This document shows positions 27,790-38,564 of a stretch of 64,000 nt of DNA, in pieces. Below the pieces are notes generated by a model. The model was not told where the DNA came from. It saw nothing but the letters and a program-made list of their open reading frames with translations, and made no database searches. The stretch comes from Aspidiotus rigidus. Taxonomy: Eukaryota; Arthropoda; Insecta; Hemiptera; Diaspididae. The translations under genes and the position numbers were made by a program. The stretch spans positions 6,115,001 through 6,179,000 of the forward strand of contig JAVHKY010000030.1 of the NCBI GenBank assembly GCA_035079385.1, in the 5' to 3' direction. Position 1 is the stretch's first letter, and every line of letters starts with the position of its first letter.

Positions 27790-30700
27790 ATGGATCCTGA
27801 ATTTGATGAGAACGAGTGTAACAAAATTGCAGAACTGGTCTTTCAGTTGACCAACAATAGTTACAAAATTATTGATGAAGAGAAATTGACTCAGTTGCAG
27901 CAGTTGAGCGAGTAAATCATATATTTTCCTTCAAGTATACTGTAATATCTTTCCGAAGTGGACTTATTTCTTACCTTTTAAAATTTATAGAAAATCCGAA
28001 ACACACCTAGAAAGAGTTCATACATTACTTATAGAGTTCATGAAAAAACCCCATTCAGAAATTCGTTACAATACTTTCTTCATGTATAATAAATTCTTCA
28101 TGTGAGTAGAATCAACTAATGAACTACCCTTGTAACTGTGATATTTGATTGTAGCATCATATCTGTTGCGTTTCTAGAATGTATCAATATTTCCAAAATA
28201 TTGCTGTGCAAGATTTGAAAACCATTCTCGATTTGTGCACCGATATAAATCCTAACTGCGAATTACCTCGGCCACTAGCAGCAGCCAAAGAATTGAAACG
28301 TTTTTTTCTATTATCAATCAAAAAGTGGATGGATGAATTTGGCAGTTGCTACAGAAAGTTACAAATTATGTACGAGTATTTATTGCGCAAAAAACACGTG
28401 AGTTGCGTCTTTAAAAAAAATCCTTTTAAAATCTCTATCTTGTAATGAATTTTTAAAAATGATTTTGTAGGTCGATTTCGCGACTCTGGAAATAGAAGAT
28501 CGAGCAAATATTAGGAGGCGAGAAGAAGAAAGAAAGAGAAAAGAAAAATTTGAAGCTAAGAGACTGGAATCTTTGCGAAATGAAATTGATGGTTCGAAAT
28601 ATATAAACGGTCATCTCAGGGACCTTATTTGAGAATGAGTTGGAATAATATTATATTTTTGATTTGATTTAGATCAGAAGTCTGAAATTATTAATGTCAA
28701 AGAAAGCTTAGAAACCTGTATTAGAATGTTAGTTCCGACGCCCGAAGAATTCTTCATCCTCGACGAATTTGAAAATGATGAACCTAGTAAGGATTTTGGA
28801 TTCTCTAAAGAGCCAAATGTTGAAACTGCAGGTATTCAAGTTGTTTTCATTATATTGATTCTCCACATAGCTCTATTTTGTCTTATCTTAATAGTTCTTT
28901 CATGTTGCAGATGATTCGTCCGTCGTTGAAGGTGATGCTTACCTAGCTGTTTTCAGAGAAACTGGTATGTTGAGGGGAAATCATTCTGTCCCCATCAAGC
29001 TACCACCAGGTAAACCATATATCCTAAAATTATACCACCTTGACTTATATTTCCATTTTTCAAGGCTAACCATTCGTCTTTTTTTAGTCAAAAAAGTTGT
29101 AACTATTCAAGAGAATGACGAGAACGCCATCATCATAGAAAACGCCAAAGATCAATTTAAATTACTAAATAAAAAGTTCGAACGTGTTCGAAATTGGATT
29201 AAGAATCTGACAGCACTATCAGGTAAATCACTCTTGATTCAAGTTTTTTTTTTTTCTACCTCGGTTTCATAATTCTTAAATTTTATCCTCTACTCAGGAA
29301 GTACATCAGAATTGAAGACCGCAATTGATTTGAAGAACAGCTTGGAAAATACCATTGAAAAATATCAGAGTTTGGTTTTCGAAAAGTCAAAATTATCTAT
29401 TACAGAGGGAGACAGTAATAGCGAGAATGAGGATATGGAAGATGTTGTTACCCAATCGCCAACTGCAGATGACGAATTAATCGATTTGTTACGAAATGTA
29501 CGTACCTATCACAAAGTAATGCAACAACGTTCTCCTGCTGATGAGGCACTGATCTGAGACTTGTAAGACATCTATCCTTCTAAAAGTTTACGTGATAGTT
29601 TATCGCTCAACCTCATGTTTCAGCAACAACCATCTACGTCAAAAGTTGCTCAGCCTGTACGAGACGAAAGTATTCCCGCTGATTCAGAGAAATTAGAACG
29701 TAAACAGAAACTGCTCCAAGTGGCTCCTAAAATACCTTTCGATGTAGACTTATATCACTGGGAAGAAGAGAATCTACCTACACCTATGTTACAACCGTGA
29801 GCTTTTCAAGCGATCAAGTCAATCATCTCCTCCTAACCTATTGTTACAATGATTTTTTGTCTTATTGACTCCAGGGTCACAGCCGAGGGGCGTAATTTTT
29901 GGTTAGCTACGTCTGCTGACGACACGACAGAAGGTATTCCTGTTCCGGACGGTGCTGCAAGTCTTCGTACCAGGACCATCGAGTTTGTAGGCAAATTCGA
30001 GCCTGTCAAGTGGCACTGTAGGTTTCCATTGCCGAATGGTAAACTGTGTTCTCGGCAGGATCGTGTTAAGGTACATAATTTTATCTTACAGTTGCTTCAA
30101 AAACTAGATGCAATATTTTATCAGCATTTATTTAGTGTCCTTTTCACGGAACAATTGTCGCGAGAGACTCAACAGGAAAATGTATTGATCCCGAACTTGC
30201 AAAAAAAGATGGAGCTTTGTTATCGAAGTTGAAGTTTTCCGAAGCCCAAGATCCCGAATTGTTGGCTCAAATAAAAGCAAGTGGTATCTTTCAATATTCT
30301 ATTCGTCATTCGCCGAGTAAACAATGATCCATTTTCACTTTCATCGTTTTAGATTGCTACGGGTGTTGACTTGAAAATATCCGAAAAAGGTAAACGCAAG
30401 AAAAAAGACGATTCTGGTTTGACTAATCTGAAAAAGGAACAAGATACGGTCCATAGTAGGTTGGAGAAAAAGTTATTCAAACGGTAAGACGGGTCAAATA
30501 AAGTATTTCTGTACTACTTCATGACGTCTGCCCATTATGCATTTCACCATCCTCGAGATTTTAGAATTACCACAAATTTTTCGGGATATGGTACTGTATT
30601 TATTACTCGTCAAATTTCCACCTATTCCAGTTTTATTAAGGCTCTATAAGTATAGGTAATGACACGACGCCATGATGGATCTAGCGGTAGAGCGAGCATG

Positions 30701-31320
30701 TTCGATTGCGTTCCGCGTAGCCACGCGGAACGACCAGTGTCAGATTTTGGAGTATGAAAATTATCACAAAATATTCTGGAAGTGAGGTCATCTGATAGGA
30801 AATTACAAGACAAAAGAATTTCATTCTCTTCTTTTTTCTAAAAAAATCAATAGTTTTTGAGATATCAATACACAGGCTCTTATGGCAATTCCCTGGGAAA
30901 GATCCATCATGGCGTCGTGTCATTACCTATACTTATAGAGCCTTAGTTTTATCTTTTGTGACTTTCTGGACGATTGTCATTAAAACTTTCCAAAAATCTT
31001 CACAATGAAGACCCGATCAAATCTTGTATTGTCTTGCATACTTCTCTTTCCCTTAAAACAGTATCTCTTCGAGAAAAAATCTATTCTTCTAATAATTTCA
31101 GTTGAAGTTCATCTCTAGAACCGATATTCTTACTGTTGATAAGGTTCTTGCAAGATAATAACCGTTACGATGTCTAGTACCTAGCTAATAATAGTTTATA
31201 TTGCACTGTAGATCAACCGTGAAGAGAGTTGCAAGAACTTTGGATAATCTTGATCACAGGCGATTCACAGATAAATTCGGCGATCAATTCAATTACGTAC
31301 ATGCCACTACTTTAGGTTGA
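27790..31320 (+). CDS. Uvssa: UV-stimulated scaffold protein A
   Basis: A transcription-coupled nucleotide excision repair factor that binds stalled RNA polymerase II with CSA/CSB and brings in TFIIH and, in vertebrates, USP7. Thirteen exons: 27790-27911, 27991-28101, 28178-28397, 28471-28591, 28673-28831, 28911-29009, 29088-29222, 29298-29497, 29624-29796, 29875-30070, 30136-30276, 30353-30483 and 31212-31320, giving 638 residues (human 709). The order is the N-terminal VHS-like helical domain, a charged coiled region (RREEERKRKEKFEAKR), an acidic linker, and the C-terminal DUF2043 part with FDVDLYHWEEENLPTP and GKFEPVKWHCRF. A zinc-binding set follows (C-x8-C then CPFHG), then DPELLAQIKIATGVDL and the end DKFGDQFNYVHA. 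Intron 11 appears to use a GC donor. Intron 12 holds a MITE. A poly(A) signal is at 31553. Confidence 0.93.
30639..30943. mobile_element. 305-bp MITE inside UVSSA intron 12
   Basis: Perfect 44-bp terminal inverted repeats (30639-30682 and 30900-30943), beginning AGGCTCTATAAGTATAGG and flanked by TA. A small GC palindrome (ccgcgtagccacgcgg) sits inside. It has the structure of a TA-targeting non-autonomous DNA transposon, and the perfect repeats suggest recent insertion. Confidence 0.85.
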
Positions 31321-31956
31321 AAAAGTTCGGAATTGAGCAATCAATTTAGTCGAATACTGTGGATTAAAGACTTCCGAATTCTCAGTGGGGAAGGTTGTCT
31401 AACATCAATTTGTGCCCTGAGAATTGACACGTCATCCTGTACAGAAAATTCAGAGCTGATCTGAGAAGAGAGTTGAATAGAATTCAGTGATATTCCTGCG
31501 GGTAAAAGAAATCGGATTTAAAACGGTATTTGTTATGTTTTTTTTTCATTGCAATAAAATTTTTTGTCTTAAAAACTTGGAACTCGTGATCAAGAAGAAG
31601 ATTAAGATTCTAGCTTAGGCCTATCATTGTATAATGTATTCTTTTTTGTGTTCAAAGTTTATAAAAATTTCAAAATATCATTCTTACACCAATGCTTTAT
31701 CAATAAAGCAGTCTTATTTACAGACAAGGAAGTTGTCCTTACATACATTACATATCCACGATGTCACAATAGTATCCATTTATAACAACTATTACGATTT
31801 TGGAACAGGAGAAAATGAAGGGAAACAAATAAAAAATAAGAAATTCAAGGAAAAAGTGTCTTAAAAATAAACCGAAAATGGATGAGAATCTTAAGCGCAA
31901 AACCACTGACAAAAGCTCAGGGATAAAAATAAAGGATTGAAAGACAAAAAACGATG
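31321..31956. other. Converging 3' region of UVSSA and UBLCP1
   Basis: The 3' UTR of UVSSA (AATAAA at 31553) and the 3' side of the convergent UBLCP1 gene. No other gene seen. Confidence 0.5.
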
Positions 31957-33333
31957 TCATGGAGTCGTACATTCAGTAAAATCACCGGATGTTCCCGGAC
32001 CTTCAGCTCCATCTCCTGACGGGTTTCTATCCTCCTCATCACGCTCTCGAGAACCTGTACTGTACTCGTCACGTTTCCTTTTGCGATTCTCGTCCCGTCT
32101 ACGTACATATTTTTCCCAGTGTCGGTGATTGAATTCAGTAATATCGTCATACGTCGCTAACTTCCTCAAATACTTCATCAATTTGAGTAATTCATGGTCC
32201 GTAGCTCTATTAGTGTGCGCCTTCCGGAATGGTCTGATACGCAACCCGTTTCTAGGATTCATCATAAAATTTCGACGAATATCGTCAAACATGATCGTAT
32301 TTGCCGGAGTGTAGCACGGAAATTTACCCCATATTACAGCCAGTGGTTTTATCTGTAAAGAAAATTTACTATTCAACTCATTATCAGATTGTATGAGAGA
32401 TTATGAAAAACCCATTTACCTGAGTGAGTCCGTACTTGGGCGTATGGACTGAGATCATAGCATGAATATCGAGATAAAATGCAATACGATATTCAGGGTG
32501 CGTCGTCACTCCCAAAAGTTTCATTTTCTCTTCAATCCATTTCATATTAGTCGCTGACCAAATAACGATGTCGTAGTTCTAGAAATCGAATTTCTATCTT
32601 GAAATAACTTCCACAAACTTACATCTATATTCAGAAAAATCTAATTCGTTAACTTTCGTTTCCTTACAATGTAGGCATCGGTCAGAAATTCGTGTAGATA
32701 AGGTCTCATCAATTCATTTCCAGTTTCCGCTACCGAACGATGGTCAAACAAGGTGTAATCAATATCGAGCACTAATAACTTTTTACCTTCTCGTGGTTGA
32801 TTCAGTACTTTAATCTATGATTATAATCAAGCATAAGTTATAAGCATTCAACTATGTGAAGTTTTTGAAAGATGAAGCGTACGCACAGGATACTCTTTTA
32901 TACGCCTTTGAACTTTTGCGTAATGAATCTCGTGATTGTCTAATTTGACATCTTCGAAATCCAAATCGTCTATAACTTCTGGCAAATCGACAGGTTGTGT
33001 ACTAGCGTTCTCGATATCTTTCTCTAAGGAACCCATCATCATAATTTTGAATCCTTTCGCTAAATTCAGCTCCGACAATTTGAGTTCGTCATCGGGCATT
33101 TTACCTGCAAGAAAAATGAAAAGTCAGGATGGAATACTTATTCTACAGAGAAGTGATCGATCATAGAACTCACCTTTGTATTTCAAATTGAGCAATTTCT
33201 GTCTTTCTGGACGCACACCCGTAACGTCAAAAATCAATTCCTTCAATGCTCCAATGCAATCAGTCGCTCGTACAAATGAAATATCATATTCTTTGTTACT
33301 CCATTTGACGATCAAATCCAGATTTTCTTCCAT
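31957..33333 (-). CDS. Ublcp1: Ubiquitin-like domain-containing CTD phosphatase 1
   Basis: A nuclear FCP/SCP-family phosphatase that docks on the 26S proteasome through its UBL domain and dephosphorylates it, lowering nuclear proteasome activity. Five exons on the minus strand are 33333-33174, 33104-32887, 32814-32668, 32578-32420 and 32352-31957, for 359 residues (human 318). The UBL domain is at about 1-80. The catalytic HAD core follows with the nucleophile motif DIDYTLFD near residue 140, then [15 protein letters not shown] and [12 protein letters not shown]. The surplus length is a C-terminal tail of about 40 residues that is very rich in R, K, D and E and then P, G and S. It is absent from the human protein and likely disordered. 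The start ATG opens the UBL domain directly ([11 protein letters not shown]). Confidence 0.95.
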
Positions 33334-34237
33334 GATGAAGAGTTACGAGGGTAAAAGAAACACAGTACACGCAAATAAAAAGCGCACACTCACCAACCTC
33401 TCTCGCCTTGTGCGAGAGGTGATTCTACGACTACCGAATTTTCGAAGGTATACGAATTACACTTATAACTGCTCTAATTTTATAATGAGACATTTCTTGA
33501 TAACGCACTTTAGAACGAGACAATTGGCTTAAAACTTTGAACCCTAATTGTTTTCCACTATGTTCAGAAGGCTTGGGTAAAATCACAACATTTATAAGAT
33601 TTATCTATTACATGAGCCAAAGACGAATAATAAAATATCTTCAGAGTGCTGATTCAGAATTCAGGTTGAGATTCATTAGACTCTGATCTCCGTATTCTCT
33701 GACTCGCTGACTGTTCAGTGACTGTTTAAATGGTTAAGATTTCAATGTTTTGTACCACCAATGTACTATATTATGTACCTACCTACCGTGTTTTGTACTC
33801 AGTCTCACTCCACTCTCATGCTCAATACTCACACTCAGTCAGTGTTGTGCCTGTGTGTCTGTGTATGAAGGATAAAAAACAGAGAAGCAGTGCTGACATC
33901 CTTTTCATTATAAAATTAGTTAATGAATTCAGAGAAGATTTTGAATTCAGAGTGGTAATGTTGGTACACTGCAGACGCATTTTTGGTCGAAAAGGCGCAC
34001 AGCAGATAATTTTAATTATTATAATGAATCTGAATTTGGTTGGAGTCTGTGGTTGGAGCTTTGACTATTTATCCTAGGTAGAATAAATAGTCAAAGGGTT
34101 GGAGTATACTATAGTCATTAGCACGGTCATTAGACAGGACTGCTCTGTAACCGACTGCTCTGCTGTTCGACCCTGCTTGTAAGGCAATTTTCTATAGCCT
34201 ACTCGTAGTATCATCTTGAAAAACGTCAAGAATCAAG
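33334..34237. other. Intergenic with a 14-bp perfect hairpin
   Basis: No gene recognised. Arms 34059-34072 (CTTTGACTATTTAT) and 34083-34096 are exact reverse complements with a 10-nt loop. The frames at 33176-33532 and 33730-34077 lack any recognisable motif. Confidence 0.6.
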
Positions 34238-36245
34238 ATGCCGAACTATACCGAACATGATTCCGTAAGTACTATCATCACAATTTTATTTGTAGAATCA
34301 TTTCCGGATTGCCATCATTTCGATCTCATTATTCGTTCAGGTATCATTCTTTATTTTACTTTGGTGACTCTGAGCGTGTTCGCAATCCTGTGATACCACG
34401 ATCATAAGAATGATATTCATTTTCTTTATATTACAATCAATGGAATTACCCATTCAATTTATAACCGGTTTCATTTATTTTAGAATGAGAGGTATTGCTC
34501 CGAATTTCACGAGAAACTGATCGAGTTTCGTAACGATGGTAAATTCTGTGACTTGAACATCCGAGTTCAAGACAAAACTTTAAAATGTCATCGACTAGTG
34601 CTGGCTTCAGCGTCGGTGTACTTTGATAGAATGTTCGGAGGAAATTTCAAAGAAGCGAATCAGTCCGAAGACATAGTTCTGCATGAAATCGACGCGGTAT
34701 AGTTCGATACAATTATAAGATGTTTGTACAACCAATGTACTCCGATCATTAATGAGCTTCATATCTGTAGTTTGCTTAGAATCAGTGAATTCTTGGGCGT
34801 ATCTAAAGTGAAAGAGCGGTGCGTATCGTTTATTCGCGATAACATACAGAAGACCGATGATGTTATCCTTGAATTATTCAGCTTAGCCTGTGGAATGAAT
34901 GATCCGCAATTGATAGACTGTCTGAGTACGTATATTTTTGAAGAATTGCACATATTTGTTGAGAAAAGTATTTTTCTGGATTTGTTTTGCGATGATTTAC
35001 ATACGTTGCTGAAATGTTATCGGGCATCGTCGTCGACTTACAAGTGCGAAAATTTTCTGTTGGACGCGCTCATGAAATGGGTTTATTTTATCGGAGATAG
35101 AAAAAGGTATTTCAGGAACCTAGTTGAAATGTTGGATTTTGATAAAATAGACACAAAATACTGGGGAGAAGAAAAAGAAGATGAATTATTTGAAAAACTA
35201 GATGATGATAAAATTTTGGTGAAAAATGTTGTGATGAATGGTGTTGAGTTGAATGAAAACTATTCCGAATGTTATAGTGCGCTGAAACTATCTATGCTGA
35301 AGAAAGTGCCTGTTTCCTTAATGAATACACCAACGCTCCACATTTATTTCTCGTCTGTGAACAAGAAGAAGACCGCAAAAACCTATCACGTTCTTTCTCT
35401 TGATAATTCTAGGATTGAACCTAGATGGTATCCCCCCTGCTCATTCTCCTCCAAGGGCCGATAATTATTATCATTTATTTCATTGATTGTTCTAAATGAA
35501 CCTGTTCCTCATTCCATATATTGTATGGATTTTGGACATAGTAAATTTTGTGCGTATTCTTCAATCGATTTACCCCAAAACGACCGAGTGTTAAGACGGT
35601 TGACACCTCTTAAATTTGATTCTTATCATTGGAGTCTTGCACCATGTATGCGTAAGATTAGCGGTGATGAAAGTAGCATATATCTGTATGACGGTAATGC
35701 AAATTCTGAAGACGACTACATTTTTCCCGGATTCAGTCACGAAGAATCCAATAGAGGCATCTATCGTTATAACTGTGAGTTGGATCAGTGGTATCCAGTG
35801 CCTGAAATGAAGAAAAAATTGGCTGGGTCTTGTTTCATCACTGATGATAAATTAGCCTACTTGATTGGAGGTAAACATCCCTCTGGAATCAATGAAAGAA
35901 ACTATGTTCAAGCCTATGACCATCGTATATCTGAATGGTTCGAATTACCAAACAGGTTAGTCCATATTTTTACAGTTACCGTAATTATTGTGCTCAAGGA
36001 TGCGCTGTAAATGGAAAGCATTATTTATCAGACGGTCGTAGAATAGAAGTTTATGATCCTGTGGCGAGCCGATGGGAGAAATTTTCCTGGATCAGTGAAC
36101 TGAAGATGTGAATGAGAGGGGAGCGTATAATTCATCTTTGACGTTTTACAACAACTCGTTGTGGGTTCTAAATCGCTTAGATTATAGTGAAACTTGTGAT
36201 AATTATGATTTTTCGTCTCAAAAATGGCGCAAGTTACCTTTATGA
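34238..36245 (+). pseudogene. Decayed BTB-BACK-kelch (KLHL-type) gene
   Basis: Exon 1 (34238-34264, nine codons, GT donor) joins in phase to 34484 onward. From there the frame gives a BTB domain (CDLNIRVQDKTLKCHRLVLA, SVYFDRMFGGNFKEA), a BACK domain (LGVSKVKERC onward) and kelch repeats (CELDQWYPVPEMKKKLAGSC, AYLIGGKHP). In intact members this is a substrate adaptor of CUL3 ubiquitin ligases. The frame is broken by TAG at 34700-34702 inside the BTB domain, by TAA at 35462-35464 before the kelch part, and by a frame change near 35960. Kelch-like sequence continues to about 36245. The intron is kept, so this is not a processed copy. Readthrough or assembly errors are less likely, given three independent breaks. 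Part of its end is duplicated at 36347-36420. Confidence 0.75.
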
Positions 36246-36443
36246 CAACCGAGTTACAATATAGATTTAGTGAATATGGACCTATGGAGGATGTAATAAC
36301 CGCGTAGTTGCAAATTAAATTAAATTTGTAGTCCAAACGTTGGAGCTTTCTTATCTCTAAAATGGCACAAGTTATCTATCATGGCACCCTTATTATTATA
36401 ATTTAGATTTAAGGAGTACGAACCTGATTGTCTTAATTATCTT

Positions 36444-36942
36444 TTAACAGGGAACCTGTTTTATCGGGGGGTAAACTGAAGGAAAATGACGGGCGCCGGG
36501 CGCCGTCCGGCAAGAAAAAGGGACTTAGAAAAATTTTGATGAAGTGATAGGAGGGGGACTTATCCTCTCTGCTTCATGCAGTATATTATACTAGGTTTAT
36601 ACTACGTATTATACTAGGCGTATACTAGCTCCAAGCCTCCTTTATACTAGGTCTAGGCATCCTTCATACCATAAGCTTACAAGATCTTTATCAATAGCTT
36701 TTACTAGCAGTTTGTCCTAGCTCTGTACTAGGTCTTAGGCTTCCTTTATACTATAGGTCTAGGAGGTCTGTATTAGTGGTTTTCTAGCTCTGTGACGTCA
36801 TCAGATAGTGATGGCACGGTGATCGTGACGTCACAGATCTCCATCGTGACGTCACCAGATCGTAACGTCATTAGATCGTGTGACGTCATCAGATTATGAC
36901 GTCATCAGATCTCCGAACTGATAACATGATAGGGCTACCGGG
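36444..36942 (+). repeat. Left part of an AACAGG-family repeat, interrupted by the large element
   Basis: Starts AACAGGGAACCTGTTTTATC with the usual gggcgccgggcgccgtccgg-like lead. One or two minisatellite monomers (36515-36560) and tactaggtctaggc units (36570-36780) follow. The family 3' end is missing here and appears at 59534-59590 on the far side of the 22.6-kb insertion. Confidence 0.65.
36790..36912. repeat. Six-copy array of TGACGTCA-type units
   Basis: Units of about 16-20 bp with the form GTGACGTCATCAGATC occur at 36793, 36826, 36847, 36863, 36880 and 36897. Five keep a CRE-like TGACGTCA or TGACGTCAC core and one reads TAACGTCA. Confidence 0.8.
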
Positions 36943-36948
36943 GGTACC

Positions 36949-37259
36949 AGTAGATAAGATATATTCCTTCTGGCGCACTTCCTAATTTCTCTAGCGCAGA
37001 GTACAATTTACTCATTTTTCAACCTCTCTAAAAATCCTAGAAATCTCCTCAATTTTCATCGTGAATATTTGATTGTTTTTAAGCTAAATATGAATCAATT
37101 CACCCTATTTTTCTTCCAAGCTAGTTCAAAAATTTCAGAGTTTTTGTATCAATTCTGTATCAATTTTCTATATTTTTACCATAAATATATATCTCTCGTG
37201 AGAGCTACATTCCAACTCTCCTAAAATACGAGAAATGTAAGAATTTTCCTTCTGACGCA
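36949..37259 (+). repeat. Left terminal inverted repeat
   Basis: A 311-bp arm that pairs with 59217-59527. A diverged second copy of most of the unit follows in tandem at about 37250-37527 (cttctgacgcacttcctcat onward). Confidence 0.9.
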
Positions 37260-38226
37260 CTTCCTCATTTCTCTAGCGCAGAGCACAATTTACTCATTTT
37301 TCAACCCCTCCAAAAAATCCTAGAAATCGTCCAATTTTTCAACTGTATAATTAGCTGTTTTTAAACTAAATATGAATCAATTCACCCTATTTTTTCTTCC
37401 AAGCTAGTTCGAAATTTTCAACTTTTTGTATCATTTCTACATCAATTTTCTATCATTTTACTAAAAATAAATCTATCTCGTGAGAGCTACTTTCCAATAC
37501 TCACAAAAATGTAAGAAATTCAAATTTTTTATTCTAGCGCACCAACTTATTTCTCTAGCGCAGTGAAGCATAGTGAGCAATTTCTCTCAATTTTCATTCA
37601 AACACTAACTCCAACGCATACGAGATTTTCACATAGAACGTCATTTGTCCTTGACGAAGAAGTGTACTTCCAGGACGGTATAGGCGAGTCGGCTTCTCTC
37701 ATTATGTACGAGTATATTGAATTTTTAGTGAGCACAGGACAACGTACATACATCTTCTGAATAGTCGTTTACACTCAAACGTCATTTGTCCTTGATGAGG
37801 AAGTGCACTTCCACATAGCTCGTAGGTAGTATACGATATACCTGGGTATACGACTTGTACTGCAACTCGACTGTCATTCGATCGTAAATGTATACGTACG
37901 TCATATATCATCATCCATGTACGATTTTTCAAACCCTTCTCTCTGCGTTTCACATGTAGGTGTTGATATTGATTGATGAGATATATAAATATTGAAATTA
38001 ATCATGTTGTTCAGGAATAAGTAACTATTTCTTCATCATTCACGAATTGGTTACAATTTCTTACAGATACTAACGCTCCACTTGACTAAATCACAAATGA
38101 TTATAAATCCTAGCTCGGAAGCTTGAACAGGCCGGGCTTCACTCTGAACTTGAGAGTATTTTATTTCTTCAATTTGCTCACACTGATCCCCATGTTTTCG
38201 AACATCAATCTTTTTACGGGCTGATC
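37260..38226. other. Left subterminal region of the large element
   Basis: A diverged tandem copy of the TIR unit comes first, then unique sequence with a 36-bp imperfect direct repeat (about 37638-37673 and 37777-37812). No coding region recognised. Confidence 0.5.
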
Positions 38227-38231
38227 ATTTA

Positions 38232-38388
38232 TGAGAGAAATAAAACTCATATATCGGCATAACGACCATCTCTGTATAATTTCCAAAATACACTTAGCTC
38301 AGGTGAAGTACATAAACCCAATAAAAATACTTATCAAAAATATAATGTTGCCAACCACGACAAAACGAAGATACAAGGGCTTCCATCA
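38232..38388 (-). repeat. Copia 1 3' LTR
   Basis: 157 bp, TG...CA on both strands; pairs with 42811-42967. Confidence 0.95.
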
Positions 38389-38564
38389 CCTCCCTATGGA
38401 ATCGTAACGAAACGGCTAAGTCGAACACAAAAGATTAGAAAAAAAACAAATTTGGAAACTGACAGAGAATTTTAGAATAAAAAATAAAAAAGAACATACC
38501 TCCCTATAGTAGGTTTAGTCTATTGTAGACAACTTATTTAAATAACAAAAAATAAAAATATATT

